From Sphingomonas sp. Leaf339 (lineage in GTDB: Bacteria; Pseudomonadota; Alphaproteobacteria; Sphingomonadales; Sphingomonadaceae), in contig NZ_LMRS01000001.1 in assembly GCF_001426195.1 (NCBI RefSeq), forward strand, positions 436,501 to 500,500: a stretch of DNA of 64,000 nt, given 5' to 3'. Below, piece by piece: positions 1 to 8,362 of this stretch. How positions within the stretch are numbered: position 1 is the stretch's first letter; each line of letters starts with the position of its first letter. Position numbers and translations under genes: made by a program. The notes below the pieces were generated by a model that saw only the letters and a program-made list of their open reading frames with translations, had not been told where the DNA came from and searched no databases.

Positions 1-1667
1 GCGATCAACGCGGCATAGGCGATCATCATCCGCTTCGGCGCCGATACCAGCCGCTGGGTCAGCCGCGCATAGCTGTCGCTCATCCGCTCGAACCCGCGAT
101 TGAAGCTGTCTCCCGCGCGCCGGACCAGCCGGGTCACGCGGTTACCCGTATCCGCCGGCTCGGTCGGCTTCAGCAACAGTGCCGCGAGCGCCGGCGATAA
201 CGTCAGCGACAACACGAGCGAGATTATCGTCGCGGTCGAGATCGTGACGGCGAACTGGCGATAGAAGGCACCCGATAGGCCAGTCAGGAACACCGTCGGA
301 ATGAACACCGCGCACAGCACCAGCACGATCGCGACCAGCGCGCCCGACACTTCGTCCATCGATGTTCGCGCCGCCTCCAGCGGTGACAGGCCGTGTTCCA
401 GATTGCGTTCGACATTCTCGACCACGACGATCGCGTCGTCGACGACGATACCGATCGCCAGCACCAGTCCGAACAGCGAAAGGTTGTTGAGCGAATATCC
501 GAATGCCGCCAGCACCGCGAACGTGCCGATCAGCGATACCGGGATCGCCACGATCGGGATGATCGCGGCCCGCCACTTCTGCAGGAAGACCAGGATCACC
601 AGCACGACGAGGATCATCGCCTCGACCAGCGTATGCTTCACCGCGTCGATCGACTGGGCGATGAATTCGGTGGGGTTATAGATGACGCGGTATTCCAACC
701 CCTTGGGAAAGCGCTTGGACATGCTTTCCATCTCGGCAGACACTGCCTTCGCGGCGCCCAGCGCGTTTGATCCAGGACGCTGGAAGACGGCGGCGATGAC
801 GGTCGGCTGACCGCTCAGATAGGTGTTCGCGCCATAATCCTGCGCGCCGAGTTCGACGCGGGCGACATCCGACACGCGGACCTGACGCCCTGCCGCATCG
901 GTACGGATCACGACATCGGCGAACTGCTTGGGATCGGTCAGCCGACCTTGCGTCTCGACGTTCAACTGGAACGCGCTCGATTTGCCATAGGGGGGCTGGC
1001 CCAGCGTACCTGCGGCGACCTGCACGTTCTGCGCGCGCAGCGCCGCGACGATCTCGCCCGCTGTCAGATCCAACGCAGCGGCACGGCCGGGATCGATCCA
1101 CACGCGCATCGAATAATCGCGCGCACCGAACAGTTGCACGTCGCCGACGCCGTCGATTCGGCTCAATCGGTCGCGGACCTGCGTCAGCGCGTAGTTAGAG
1201 ATGTAACCGCGATCGAGCGATCCGTCGGGCGACACCAGGTTCACGACCATCAGGAAGTCCGGCGACGTCTTGCGCGTCACGACGCCCAAGCGCTGCACGT
1301 CCTCCGGCAGGCGCGGCACGGCGACCGCGACGCGGTTCTGCACCAGCACCTGCGCGGCATCCAGATCGGTACCGATCTTGAAGGTAACGGTTATCGTCAC
1401 CTTGCCGTCCCCGGTCGATTGCGACGACTGGTACAGCATGTTGTCGACGCCGTTGATTTCCTGTTCGATCGGCGCGGCGACGGTTTCGGCCACCGTCTCG
1501 GCAGATGCACCGGGATACACGGCGCTGACGGTGACGGTCGGCGGTACGATGTCGGGATATTGCGACACGGGCAGCGCCAGGTACGCGATCGCGCCGACGA
1601 TGGTGATGATGACCGCGATCACGCCCGCAAAGATCGGCCGGGTAATGAAGAAGCGCGAAAAGCGCAT
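1..1667 (-). CDS. RND efflux pump inner-membrane subunit (HAE1/AcrB family), partial
   Basis: Inner-membrane proton/drug antiporter of a tripartite RND pump. Only the first ~555 codons are present (family length about 1,040-1,060); the gene continues past base 1. The product begins MRFSRFFITRPIFAGVIAV, the typical first membrane helix, and continues with PVSQYPDIVPPTV and PGASAETVAETVAAPIEQ of the porter domain. Near residue 390 there is an IGIVVDDAIVVVENVER-type helix 4 carrying the paired Asp residues of the proton relay. The ATG start has a GAGGAAA ribosome site about 8 bases upstream. It is the third gene of an operon after the adaptor, 120 bases downstream of it. The substrate cannot be told from sequence; multidrug or solvent export is the usual role. 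Confidence 0.95.
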   Translation of the reverse strand, partial: MRFSRFFITRPIFAGVIAVIITIVGAIAYLALPVSQYPDIVPPTVTVSAVYPGASAETVAETVAAPIEQEINGVDNMLYQSSQSTGDGKVTITVTFKIGTDLDAAQVLVQNRVAVAVPRLPEDVQRLGVVTRKTSPDFLMVVNLVSPDGSLDRGYISNYALTQVRDRLSRIDGVGDVQLFGARDYSMRVWIDPGRAAALDLTAGEIVAALRAQNVQVAAGTLGQPPYGKSSAFQLNVETQGRLTDPKQFADVVIRTDAAGRQVRVSDVARVELGAQDYGANTYLSGQPTVIAAVFQRPGSNALGAAKAVSAEMESMSKRFPKGLEYRVIYNPTEFIAQSIDAVKHTLVEAMILVVLVILVFLQKWRAAIIPIVAIPVSLIGTFAVLAAFGYSLNNLSLFGLVLAIGIVVDDAIVVVENVERNLEHGLSPLEAARTSMDEVSGALVAIVLVLCAVFIPTVFLTGLSGAFYRQFAVTISTATIISLVLSLTLSPALAALLLKPTEPADTGNRVTRLVRRAGDSFNRGFERMSDSYARLTQRLVSAPKRMMIAYAALI

Positions 1668-1787
1668 GGGTTTTTCCTCGGTAGAGAGGGCGCGACCCGC
1701 CGTTCCGTCCCCCGGCGGAAACCGGGAACAGTTGGGCGAACGGCAGTGAGTATTCGGTAGGCCTTGCCGGCTGGAGCCGGGGATCGG

Positions 1788-3062
1788 TTACGGCGCCAGC
1801 GTGGCCTCGCCAGCCAGCGGTTGTGCCGCTGCCTGAGCCGGTGCGCCCGGCTGCACCGTGATCCGCCCGATATGCGGCGCGACCGTCGCGCCGGGCATCG
1901 CCATCTGCGTACCCTGGATGATGATCCGGTCCTTCGGCCCGATCCCGGATCGCACGATGCGCAGGCCATTGACCACCGGCCCCAGTTCAACCGGCTTCGG
2001 CGTCACGACGTTCTTCGCATCGACCGTCAGCAGCACCTTGCGCGCCTGATCGGTCTGCACTGCATCATCCGGCACTAGCAGCGCTGAGCGCGTGCCGGCA
2101 CTGGCCAGGCGCATATTGCCGAACATGCCCGGTGTCAGGAAATATCCCGGATTGGCCAGCACCGCGCGGCCGCGGATCGTGCCGGACCGCTGGTCTAGAC
2201 CATTGTCGGTAAAGTCCAGCTTGCCCTTCCATCGGTGCTCCGCCTCGTCCTGCAAGCGGATTTCCACCGCTGCCGGTGCGGCCCCCGGTTGGCGGGCACG
2301 CTGCGTCTTCAGATACAGTGCTTCGGACCCATCAAAGGTAAAGTAGATCGGGTCTAGCGCGTTGATCGTCGTCAGTACCGTGCCGCCAGTGCCTTCTCCG
2401 CCCGCGACCTGATTGCCCGCATCGACACGCCGGTCGGATATACGGCCACCGATCGGCGCGCGCACCTGGGCGAACGACACGTCGAGCGCCCGCACCCGAA
2501 CACGCGCATTGGCCGCGGCCAGCGCCGCGCTTGCCGCCTGTACCCGACCGCGCAAGGCATCGACCTCGCCGGCGGACACCGCCTCGTCCGCGACGAGGCG
2601 TTCCGCCCGGCCTAGGTCGGTGCGGGCCAGCGTCAGCGCGCTGGCGGCGCTAGCCGCATTGGCGCGTGCTTCGGCGAGCGATGCGGCGAATGGTCGTGAA
2701 TCGATCGTGAAGAGCAACTGCCCCTTACTCACGATCTCGCCATCACGGAAATGGATGCCTGTCACTTCGCCGGCCACGCGTGGTCGAATCTCGACCGTCC
2801 GGCTGGGGGCGAAGCGGCCGACATAATCGTCCCATTCACTGACCTGTCGCACCAATGGCGACGCGACTGTGACGGAGGCGGGCGGGGGCGCCGCTATCGC
2901 AGCATCGGGCTGGTCGAACAGCTTAACGCCGTCCGCGCCGAGCAGCGCGATCGGCACGAGGATCACCGCGCCGCGCTGCCATGCGGGCCGTCGATGGCGC
3001 TCGGCGGGCGGGGACACGGTATCCGTGTCGTTCGCCGCCTCGATCGGGGAAATCATGTTCAT
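1788..3062 (-). CDS. RND efflux periplasmic adaptor (membrane fusion protein)
   Basis: The 424-residue adaptor joins the inner-membrane pump to an outer-membrane channel. After a basic N-terminus there is one hydrophobic segment (about residues 30-48) that anchors or exports the protein. Then come a beta-barrel/lipoyl region (RTVEIRPRVAGEVTGI, FTIDSRPF), an Ala-rich alpha-hairpin (about 110-170), a second lipoyl half (VRAPIGGRISDRRVDAGNQV) and a membrane-proximal domain. Organisation is MexE/AcrA-like. Its ATG overlaps the stop of the preceding small gene as ATGA, so translation is probably coupled. No outer-membrane channel gene is visible; it may lie left of the window or elsewhere in the genome. 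Confidence 0.93.
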   Translation of the reverse strand: MNMISPIEAANDTDTVSPPAERHRRPAWQRGAVILVPIALLGADGVKLFDQPDAAIAAPPPASVTVASPLVRQVSEWDDYVGRFAPSRTVEIRPRVAGEVTGIHFRDGEIVSKGQLLFTIDSRPFAASLAEARANAASAASALTLARTDLGRAERLVADEAVSAGEVDALRGRVQAASAALAAANARVRVRALDVSFAQVRAPIGGRISDRRVDAGNQVAGGEGTGGTVLTTINALDPIYFTFDGSEALYLKTQRARQPGAAPAAVEIRLQDEAEHRWKGKLDFTDNGLDQRSGTIRGRAVLANPGYFLTPGMFGNMRLASAGTRSALLVPDDAVQTDQARKVLLTVDAKNVVTPKPVELGPVVNGLRIVRSGIGPKDRIIIQGTQMAMPGATVAPHIGRITVQPGAPAQAAAQPLAGEATLAP

Positions 3063-3454
3063 GCCGCGATGCTCCGCTGTTCGGCACCGATGCGAATGCC
3101 CGTCACGCTGACCACCAGCGTCTCGACCTGTGCCGGGGTAAATCCGGCCGATCGGAATCGCTCGATCTCCGCCATCGGCAGCGCGAAACCCCGCTGCCAG
3201 ACATACACGGCGAGCCGCCGCAACGCCTCCAGCCGCGGATCAGCAAGGGACGATGTCGTACCAAGCCCAAACAGGCTGCCCATCGCCCGCGAAAGCCGAC
3301 CGGGCTGGGTCAGGCTGCGCAGCGTATCGCGCCGGGCGAGCGCGATCACGCTCCACTCCAGCGCGGAGAAACCAGCCATGGTCGTGCTCGGAGCAGCCGC
3401 CGGACGGCTGGCGACGGGGGCGGCGAACATGTTGTCGAGGTCGAGATAGGCCAT
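3059..3454 (-). CDS. Small protein of unknown function leading the RND operon
   Basis: 131 residues starting MAYLDLDNMF. I chose this ATG over an upstream one (3478) because AAAGGGGAA sits about 6 bases before it. The first ~35 residues are Ala/Pro-rich, then a predicted helical domain follows (FSALEWSVIALARRDTL, LEALRRLAVYVWQRG, GFTPAQVETLVVSVTGIR). There is no signal peptide or membrane helix, so it is probably cytoplasmic. I do not recognise the family. It is the first gene after the promoter and overlaps the adaptor start by 4 bases, which ties it to the pump. It could be a regulator or accessory factor. It lacks an obvious helix-turn-helix. Confidence 0.75.
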   Translation of the reverse strand: MAYLDLDNMFAAPVASRPAAAPSTTMAGFSALEWSVIALARRDTLRSLTQPGRLSRAMGSLFGLGTTSSLADPRLEALRRLAVYVWQRGFALPMAEIERFRSAGFTPAQVETLVVSVTGIRIGAEQRSIAA

Positions 3455-3687
3455 GGGAAATTCCCCTTTGTCAGGCAAGCATCAGCCACGACCGACGACG
3501 GATCGTCGGTTCTCCGGCCTGTTGCAAAGACGTGCGCAGTCGTCCCCGGCACACCGTTGCGCCGCGCTTCGCCTGCGCGAAATGTGATGACGCCGACCGG
3601 TTTTACCGGCGGCGATGGTTCAGGTGATGATCCCGATCATGGATGCTTGTCCCCGTCAGGCCTCATCCGACATAGGATGGAGCTTCG

Positions 3688-3701
3688 ATACCAGTTGGTA
3701 T
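3688..3701. promoter_or_regulatory. Operator-like palindrome 1 (RND operon)
   Basis: ATACCAGTTGGTAT has perfect 6-base arms around a 2-base centre. It overlaps the downstream edge of the -10 element, where a TetR-family repressor would block transcription. It shares the TACC-R-GT-Y-GGTA pattern with the second copy at 3736-3747. No repressor gene is next to it in this window. Confidence 0.55.
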
Positions 3702-3726
3702 ATAAACCTGGCGTTCATCTCGTCAA
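3699..3726 (-). promoter_or_regulatory. Sigma-70-type promoter of the RND operon
   Basis: On the minus strand, TTGACG (bases 3726-3721) is followed after 16 bases by TATATA (3704-3699). This is the best -35/-10 pair I see in the window. It points toward the small gene, adaptor and pump. The -10 is overlapped by a 14-base palindrome, which argues for repression. Confidence 0.65.
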
Positions 3727-3735
3727 CCGGTTTTG

Positions 3736-3747
3736 TACCGGTCGGTA
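3736..3747. promoter_or_regulatory. Operator-like palindrome 2 (RND operon)
   Basis: TACCGGTCGGTA has 5-base perfect arms and the same GT centre as palindrome 1. It lies just upstream of the -35 element, 47 bases centre to centre from copy 1. Two matching sites bracketing one promoter suggest cooperative binding by a dimeric repressor. Confidence 0.5.
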
Positions 3748-3800
3748 ATTTTATTTGTCATGACGCTCGCTTTTGCCAGCGGCGATGGACGATTGGCCGA

Positions 3801-5060
3801 TCAACCGCCCCGTTTCGACGTCAGCCGCAACAGCCGGCCGCCTGTTCCGTCCTCCAGCAGCCAAAGCGCGCCATCGGGCCCTGCCATGACGGCGCGGATG
3901 CGGGCGCCCATGTCCCATCGTTCCGCCTCTCGCGGTGATGCCCCGTCGAACGCGACCCGGATCAACGCCGTGGATGCCAACCCGCCGACGAAGGCCGATC
4001 CGCGCCATTGCGGGAACATGTTGCCATTGTAAAATGCCAGACCTGCGGGTGCGATGACCGGGTTCCAGTATAGCGCTGGCTCCTGAAACCCGGCGCCCGC
4101 CGTCGATGGCACTATCGGCGTGTCGTCGTAATTTTTGCCATATGACGTGTTCGGCCAACCATAATTCTTGCCGACCTCGATCAGGTTCAACTCGTCTCCA
4201 CCCCGTGGACCCATCTCGGTTTCCCAAAGCCGCCCCTGAGCATCGAACGCCAGCCCATAGGGATTGCGGTGACCAGTGGTCCACGTTTCAGCAGGCGTCA
4301 GGTTCGGGCCGGGGATAGTCGCTGTGCGCGCCGCTGCCTTGGCTGCCGATCCCGAATTTTCGGGCGGATCGATGATCCTGATCGTCGTACCGCCGACCTT
4401 GCCCGCGCCGGGATTGCCGGGCGCAGGTTTGCCGTCGAGCGTCAGGCGCAGGATTTTGCCCAGCGCCTGATCCGGGTCCTGGGCGGGGGTGAAGCGCTGC
4501 CGCTCGCCCGAGGTCAGGAAAAGATACTGCCCATCCGGAGAAAACGCGATGTATCCACCGAACTGGCCGCCCTGGCCACGGGGCAGTTGTCGCCAGATTA
4601 CCTGAAGGTTCTGCAACACCGGACGACCACCGACCATGTCGAGCCTGGCGCGGGCGAGCGCCAGTCCATCGCCGCCTTCGCCCGGCTCGGAATAGGTTAG
4701 GTATATCTGCCGATCCCGCCCGAAGGTGGGCGAGGTCGCGACGAAGAGCAAACCACCCTGTCCTTCGAAGTGCACGGTGGGCACGCCGCCCACTTCGGTC
4801 TTCCCGCCGGCCTGCGTCACGAGCCATAAGTGACCGGGCTTTTCGGTCACCAGCATCGTGCGGTCGGGCAGGAAGGCGAGCGCCCAGGGCGTATCGAACG
4901 TCGCCACGGTGCCGATCTTGAACGGTTTGTTCGCGACGGGCTTCGCATTGCCGTAATTCACCGGCGCGTGCGGTGTGGTCGCCGTCGGTTGCGCACTCTG
5001 GGGTTGGCCGCAGCCAGCCAGCAGGAACACGGCGATCATGCTAGCCTGAGCGTGACGCAA
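3801..5060 (-). CDS. PQQ-dependent soluble aldose sugar dehydrogenase-like lipoprotein
   Basis: 419 residues of the glucose/sorbosone dehydrogenase beta-propeller family, which oxidises aldoses with PQQ in the periplasm. Family landmarks are DTPWALAFLPDRTMLVTEK, QIYLTYSEPG, SPDGQYLFLTSGER, WTTGHRNPYGLAFD and EMGPRGGDELN. I prefer the TTG at 5060, with AAGGGGG about 8 bases upstream, over the ATG at 5039, because it gives the signal peptide a positive n-region before the lipobox LLAGC. The segment that carries the catalytic His in characterised members (HFG-type) reads GGQFGGY here, so the His is replaced by Gln. It is divergent from the GH2 gene and may oxidise the sugar that enzyme releases. 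Confidence 0.85.
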   Translation of the reverse strand: MRHAQASMIAVFLLAGCGQPQSAQPTATTPHAPVNYGNAKPVANKPFKIGTVATFDTPWALAFLPDRTMLVTEKPGHLWLVTQAGGKTEVGGVPTVHFEGQGGLLFVATSPTFGRDRQIYLTYSEPGEGGDGLALARARLDMVGGRPVLQNLQVIWRQLPRGQGGQFGGYIAFSPDGQYLFLTSGERQRFTPAQDPDQALGKILRLTLDGKPAPGNPGAGKVGGTTIRIIDPPENSGSAAKAAARTATIPGPNLTPAETWTTGHRNPYGLAFDAQGRLWETEMGPRGGDELNLIEVGKNYGWPNTSYGKNYDDTPIVPSTAGAGFQEPALYWNPVIAPAGLAFYNGNMFPQWRGSAFVGGLASTALIRVAFDGASPREAERWDMGARIRAVMAGPDGALWLLEDGTGGRLLRLTSKRGG

Positions 5061-5110
5061 TTCGGAAACCCCCTTGGTACGAACGCGTGCTTTGCATAAG
5101 ATCGATCGAT

Positions 5111-5126
5111 ATGCCAGCGTTGGCAT
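5111..5126. promoter_or_regulatory. Operator-like palindrome between sugar dehydrogenase and GH2 genes
   Basis: ATGCCAGCGTTGGCAT has perfect 6-base arms around a 4-base centre. It lies in the 164-base divergent intergenic region and could serve both genes. The form suits a LacI- or GntR-type regulator. Confidence 0.4.
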
Positions 5127-5224
5127 CAACGTCGTTGACTTTCGCTGGCCGGTGATCAAGCAAGATGCCGTTCGTCGCTTCACCGCAGAAAAATGCACGG
5201 TGGCTGGTCGATAGGGAGAGAGCG

Positions 5225-8200
5225 GTGCGCCCAAATCCAATGCGGCACGTAGCAATGGCGTGCGTCATGGCGGTCGGGATGCTCCCCGTCGCGACCTGCG
5301 CGCAGGCATTGCAAACCGAAACGATGATGCTGTCCGGCAAAGGGCCGGATGACGCCGTCAATTGGGATTTCCAGATCGGCGGCGGCCGACGCGCGGGGGA
5401 AGCCGCGCACATCCCCGTCCCCTCCAATTGGCAGCAGCACGGTTTCGGACGCTATCAATATGGTGAAGAAGGAAGGTCGGGCCAACCCGATCACGGTACC
5501 TATCGCCGGCAGTTCACCGTGCCGGCGGCTTGGAAGGGCCGGCGTATTCGGTTGATATTCGATGGCGTGATGACCGACGCGGCGGTGACGGTGAACGGCG
5601 TATCTGCCGGGCCGGAGCATCAAGGCGGCTTCTATCGCTTTGGCTTCGACATTACGCCGCTGCTGAAAATCGGGCAGGCGAACACGGTTGAGGTCGTCGT
5701 CCACGAAGCATCGGCTAATCCCGACACCAACCGGGCCGAACGGGCGGCGGATTACTGGGTGTTCGGCGGCATCTTCCGTCCGGTCTGGCTGGAGGCCACG
5801 CCGTTACAGGCGATCGCCCATACCGCGATCGACGGACGTGCCGATGGAACGCTGACCGCCGATGTCACGCTCGCTGCGCCGCAAGATGTCGCCCGCCTGA
5901 CCGCGCAAGTGACCGCGCCCGATGGCCGTCCGGTGGGCGCGGCGTTCACTCAAACGATCCCGGCGGGCGGCGGGGGCCGCATCCGGCTGGCCACCCGTAT
6001 CGCCGATCCGCGTCTGTGGACGGCGGAGACGCCCGCGCTCTACGGCCTGACGCTGACGCTGGTTCAGGGCGATCGCGCGGTCCACCAGACCCATGAACGC
6101 TTCGGCTTCCGCACGTTCGAGGTGCGCGCGGGGCAGGGTCTGTTCCTGAACGGACAGCGCATTCTTCTGAAGGGTGTCAACCGCCACAGCTTCCGTCCGG
6201 ATACCGCACGCACGCTGACCACGAAGGACAATTACGACGACGTCCGCCTGATACGCTCGATGAACATGAACGCGGTGCGAATGTCGCATTATCCGCCCGA
6301 CGAATCGTTTCTGAAAGCCGCCGACGAACTCGGCCTTTACGTGCTCGACGAACTAAGCGGCTGGCAGCACGCGCACGACACGCAGGTCGGGCGGCGGTTG
6401 GTGCGCGAGATGATCGAACGCGATGTGAACCATCCCAGCATCCTGTTCTGGGACAATGGTAACGAAGGGGGCTTCAACCTCGACCTCGACGCCGATTACG
6501 CGTTGTACGATCCGCAACAGCGGCCCGTCCTGCACCCCTGGGCGATCCATGCCGACGTCGATACCAAACATTACCCGCCCTATGCCGATGTGTTGAAGCG
6601 TCTGGACGGTCCCAACATCTTCATGCCAACCGAATTCATGCATGGCTTGTTCGACGGCGGCGGCGGTGCGGGACTCGCGGATTACTGGAAAGCGATCGCG
6701 GGTTCGCCCCGCGGTGGCGGTGGCTTCATCTGGGTATTTGCCGATGAAGGAATCGCGCGCACCGACCGCGGCGGCGCGATCGACACATTCAGCACGTTCG
6801 CACCCGACGGGATCGTCGGCCCGCGCCACGAACTGGAGCCGAGCGTTGCCACTATCCGCGATCTTTGGTCGCCGGTACAGATCGATCCGCCGACGCTGGA
6901 CGATCGTTTCACGGGTCTGCTGAACGTTCGCAACGGATACGATTTCACCAGCCTGTCGCAGCTTCGATTCAGTTGGCGGCTGCTCCGCTTTCCCGGCCCT
7001 GTCGCAGGCACGGTTGCGGCCGATGTGATCGGCAAGGGCGAGGCGGCTGTCCCTGACATCGCACCACATGCGAGCGGTGGATTACAACTGCGTTTGCCCG
7101 CCCGCTGGCAGGAGGCGGACGCGCTGGCTTTGACCGCAATGCGGGACGGGCAGGACATTTGGACCTGGACATGGCCCACGGCACGGCTCGATGCGGCGGT
7201 GCCCGTCTTCCCTGCCGGACGATCGGTGGCGCCGTCCGTCGCAAAGGTGGGGGACACGGTCCATCTGAGCGGGGGCGGCGTCGATGCGACGTTCGATCGG
7301 ATATCAGGATTGCTCCGCGAAGTCCGCCGCGGCGATCGGCGCTACACGCTATCCAACGGCCCTCGCCTTACCTTCGCCCGACCGCGAGACACAGGCGCGC
7401 CGAGATGGTTACCGATCGCTGGCGGTGACGATGCTGGTCTGACCCGACGCGTGCCCAACGCGGCACTGGCCAGCGTCGCGGAAGTCGAACTGGATTTTGC
7501 GAAGGCCGACAGTTGGGCTGGCTTTGCGCTCGATATCTCGCCCGATGGGCAGCAATGGCGGACGATTTTCAACGGATCGCGCCGCAAGACCGATGGCGAG
7601 CGCTACGTATTTCCGCCGCAGATCGTGAAGGCGATCCGCATCCGCGATCCCAAGCGCGCCGATGGACAGGCAGTCGCGGTGAAGGCGGTACGGCTCGGCT
7701 ATGAACCCGATCGCTTTCCCGCGGCGTCGACGTCGGTGACGATCCAGACCGGTCAGAGCCGCGATCCCAAAACCGGCGCGGAAGAAGCGTGGATCGAGGC
7801 ACCGGGCGCCGGCGGCCTCGATCGGGTACGCTGGACGATCGATGCGCGTGGCGTGCTTACGCTCGATTATGGCTACCGATTGACCGGGCCGGTTTTGTAC
7901 CACGGCGTCAGTTTCGATACGCCGTTGGCCGACCTCCACTCCGTCCGGGCGTTGGTGAATGGCGGCGATCCCGTTTGGCGCAACCGGTTGCAGGGCGGCG
8001 TGCTGGGTGTCCACGATGTCGCCGGCACGACTGGCGGCTTGCCGAACCCGGCGACGGCGGGATATTTCGCCGGGCTGCGATGGGCGACGTTCAGCGGCAA
8101 GAAGGCATCGTGGTCCTTAACGAGTGCTGTTCCCGATCAATATCTGCGAGTGGGTACGCGCCCGAACGATCACCCCTACACGACGGTCGATTTTCCATCG

Positions 8201-8344
8201 GGCGACATCTCTATCCTAGGCGCGATTCCGGGAATGGGATCGAAATTCATCAAGCCTGAGGACTCCGGTCCGTCCGGACAGCCGACGATCGTCAGCGGCA
8301 TGCAGCGTGGAAAGCTGATGCTGTCGTTTGCGGATAATCAGTGA
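5225..8344 (+). CDS. Secreted glycoside hydrolase family 2 enzyme (beta-galactosidase-like)
   Basis: 1,039 residues. The GTG at 5225 is preceded by GGGAGAGAG at good spacing and gives a signal peptide ending VATCAQA. Next come the GH2 sugar-binding jelly roll (IPVSNW-like IPVPSNWQQ, GTYRRQF), an immunoglobulin-like domain and the TIM barrel. The barrel has LLKGVNRHSF, RMSHYPPDESFLKAADELG and the acid/base motif LFWDNGNEGGFN. The probable nucleophile Glu is in MPTEFMHG, followed by GGFIWVFADEG. A C-terminal region of about 400 residues carries extra beta domains. It would cleave beta-linked sugars in the periplasm. The exact substrate (galactoside, glucuronide, mannoside) is not decidable here. 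Confidence 0.9.
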   Translation: MRPNPMRHVAMACVMAVGMLPVATCAQALQTETMMLSGKGPDDAVNWDFQIGGGRRAGEAAHIPVPSNWQQHGFGRYQYGEEGRSGQPDHGTYRRQFTVPAAWKGRRIRLIFDGVMTDAAVTVNGVSAGPEHQGGFYRFGFDITPLLKIGQANTVEVVVHEASANPDTNRAERAADYWVFGGIFRPVWLEATPLQAIAHTAIDGRADGTLTADVTLAAPQDVARLTAQVTAPDGRPVGAAFTQTIPAGGGGRIRLATRIADPRLWTAETPALYGLTLTLVQGDRAVHQTHERFGFRTFEVRAGQGLFLNGQRILLKGVNRHSFRPDTARTLTTKDNYDDVRLIRSMNMNAVRMSHYPPDESFLKAADELGLYVLDELSGWQHAHDTQVGRRLVREMIERDVNHPSILFWDNGNEGGFNLDLDADYALYDPQQRPVLHPWAIHADVDTKHYPPYADVLKRLDGPNIFMPTEFMHGLFDGGGGAGLADYWKAIAGSPRGGGGFIWVFADEGIARTDRGGAIDTFSTFAPDGIVGPRHELEPSVATIRDLWSPVQIDPPTLDDRFTGLLNVRNGYDFTSLSQLRFSWRLLRFPGPVAGTVAADVIGKGEAAVPDIAPHASGGLQLRLPARWQEADALALTAMRDGQDIWTWTWPTARLDAAVPVFPAGRSVAPSVAKVGDTVHLSGGGVDATFDRISGLLREVRRGDRRYTLSNGPRLTFARPRDTGAPRWLPIAGGDDAGLTRRVPNAALASVAEVELDFAKADSWAGFALDISPDGQQWRTIFNGSRRKTDGERYVFPPQIVKAIRIRDPKRADGQAVAVKAVRLGYEPDRFPAASTSVTIQTGQSRDPKTGAEEAWIEAPGAGGLDRVRWTIDARGVLTLDYGYRLTGPVLYHGVSFDTPLADLHSVRALVNGGDPVWRNRLQGGVLGVHDVAGTTGGLPNPATAGYFAGLRWATFSGKKASWSLTSAVPDQYLRVGTRPNDHPYTTVDFPSGDISILGAIPGMGSKFIKPEDSGPSGQPTIVSGMQRGKLMLSFADNQ

Positions 8345-8362
8345 TTGCGATGGCCGGTCAGA

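Larger units (their letters stand above)
3455..3800. other. Non-coding regulatory region upstream of the RND operon
   Basis: A 346-base stretch with no convincing gene between the PQQ dehydrogenase stop and the RND operon. It holds the minus-strand promoter and two operator-like palindromes listed separately, and implies a leader of roughly 240 bases. Short ORFs here lack ribosome sites and recognisable products. Confidence 0.7.
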
